Part shown: one piece after another, positions 62,802 to 64,000 of the stretch
How the letters are laid out: every line of letters begins with the position of its first letter
Numbering within the stretch: position 1 is the first letter of the stretch
DNA from: Tomocerus qinae
Taxonomy: Eukaryota > Arthropoda > Collembola > Entomobryomorpha > Tomoceridae
Direction of reading: 5' to 3'
NCBI GenBank assembly: GCA_020055645.1
Contig: CM034546.1
Location: 110,825,375 to 110,889,374 of the forward strand
Length of the DNA stretch: 64,000 nucleotides
Position numbers and translations under genes: made by a program
The notes under the pieces: model-generated
What the model saw: only the letters and a program-made list of their open reading frames with translations
The model's database searches: none
What the model was told of the DNA's origin: nothing

Positions 62802-64000
62802 CATAACGTAATTCATTCTACATGAACATTTATTGTTAACAGATAACAAAGCTACTCTCCTACTCGTACCCAAATATCCTAGGTAGCTCTCCACAACTTG
62901 CAATCACTGCAGGGCATTTCATATTAGTATCAATGCATCAACATACAAAAACTACTTACCCACACATGTATATATAGAAAAGCAACTTCACAGATAGCAT
63001 AACACCTTCGGCACAAACGTTCCGATCCATTCGACTTGTTGTGCTTGGAAAACTATAATCGCTAATCACATTTACAAACACAAAGCGCTCCTATTACATT
63101 GTTTCTGTCTGCAGGTTTGTTGAATGTCAGACTTCATATACCTACTTTCCTATACACTCATGATAATATAATTTACTACTTACTAACAGTATTTCGGGTT
63201 TTCTTACATCTAAGTACCTCTCTCCACATTATCATATTATTTTCACAACGCGTATGCGAATGTTCTCTAAAAGTCCTTCACGATCTCTTGAGTCGTTGAT
63301 AAAAAGAAACCTGATTTCGCTGCTATCTGTCACCTGAGTTGCACAATTGGTATTGTAGCGCCTAAGCGATTACTCTCCATTGTGTAGGTAGTGTGAGAGA
63401 GACAAGGGAAGACATTTGAAAGGTTCAGGCGAAATAATTAAGTTTGGGCAACTGTGAGACTCGGAGTTGAGTGTGGTTTTCGTTCATTCTCATTGAGCTT
63501 GTCTGAGTTGACGAGGAGCTTTGCCATTTCTTAAGGATATCCTTTGTCTTTCCGACAGTTGATGTTGATGGCTACGTATAGTGCAACTGCACTATGACGA
63601 GACTCAGATATGACAAGGAAATGAGTTGCTTTACCTTTAGTCACTCCACTTAATGCAATATGTTGTAGTAGAAGGAAAGTGATATTCTTTTTAGAGACTG
63701 ACGAATGAAATGACTTCTGTATTCTGAACTGGTGGGCAGGGATCACTATGCAAACACATAAAGCCTACACAATTATTATGTTTCTACTAGGTACACTTAT
63801 AAGTAGTACAACAATAGTAGATAAGTGTAGTATAGATATCTCAAAAAGGAGCTACCTACTATTACGAGTATAAAAAGTATCTTAATGGGTATATAGATAA
63901 TTGTAATATAGAGTGAGTGTTAACTGTTAACGAGGGCTAGAGGACTGAAATCAATATTAGAAGTAATTTCGAAGGTAGGTTAGTAGAGATATGACAGAAG

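Larger units (their letters stand above)
62272..64000. other. 3' UTR and downstream flank of Distal-less
   Basis: AT-rich DNA containing the two candidate poly(A) hexamers. No further gene is recognised before the window ends. Open frames near 63.1 and 63.6 kb are short and unlike known proteins. Confidence 0.6.

Noticed and set aside
1-64000. tRNA, rRNA, CRISPR, operon or phage-like features
   Set aside because: No A/B-box pairs with clover-leaf context, no spaced identical repeats and no compact unspliced gene runs were seen. The window is ordinary nuclear animal DNA in this respect.

Overview
The window reads as nuclear DNA of an arthropod. It is AT-rich, with intron-split genes, GT-AG splice junctions, short exons and long non-coding stretches. 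Nothing bacterial, viral or organellar is visible. The lineage is inferred from gene content: two arthropod-style extracellular S1 serine proteases with Cys-rich or low-complexity light chains, and a Distal-less homeobox gene whose last residues end in a WY...LLT tail of the kind I recall from arthropod Dll proteins. I cannot name the species.

Layout. 1-8.75 kb: no gene recognised. 8.75-11.84 kb (+): an 11-exon secreted trypsin-like protease (368 aa). 11.84-15.16 kb: spacer with one clean hairpin. 15.16-29.11 kb (+): a second, larger trypsin-like protease. It has a Ser/Tyr-rich stem, a six-Cys module and a catalytic domain cut by three tiny exons (26, 16 and 10 nt). Two alternative N-termini fit the reading frame: a secretory leader exon at 15158-15458, or a type II membrane anchor beginning at 19998. 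29.11-30.01 kb: short tail-to-tail spacer. 30.01-32.99 kb (-): a nine-exon leucine-rich-repeat gene matching LRRC40 (642 aa). 33-45.2 kb: gene-free DNA with a 322-bp MITE-like element and a purine-rich approach to the next gene. 45.2-62.3 kb (+): Distal-less in four coding exons, with a 13-kb intron splitting the homeodomain between residues 44 and 45. That intron holds a nested palindromic element and a GC-rich island. 62.3-64 kb: the 3' flank of Distal-less.

The two proteases are neighbours in the same orientation and probably act outside the cell or at its surface on matrix, cuticle or other proteases. LRRC40 is an intracellular scaffold-type protein of poorly known role, and Distal-less is the appendage-patterning transcription factor. 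I see no sign that the four genes form one pathway. No clearly new multi-gene system was found. The best leads are the dual N-termini and micro-exon cluster of the second protease, the nested palindrome, the MITE, and the GC-rich island inside the Distal-less intron.

All joins were made by eye from splice consensus, reading-frame phase and family knowledge. Every coding exon listed for the four main models is phase-consistent through to a stop codon.
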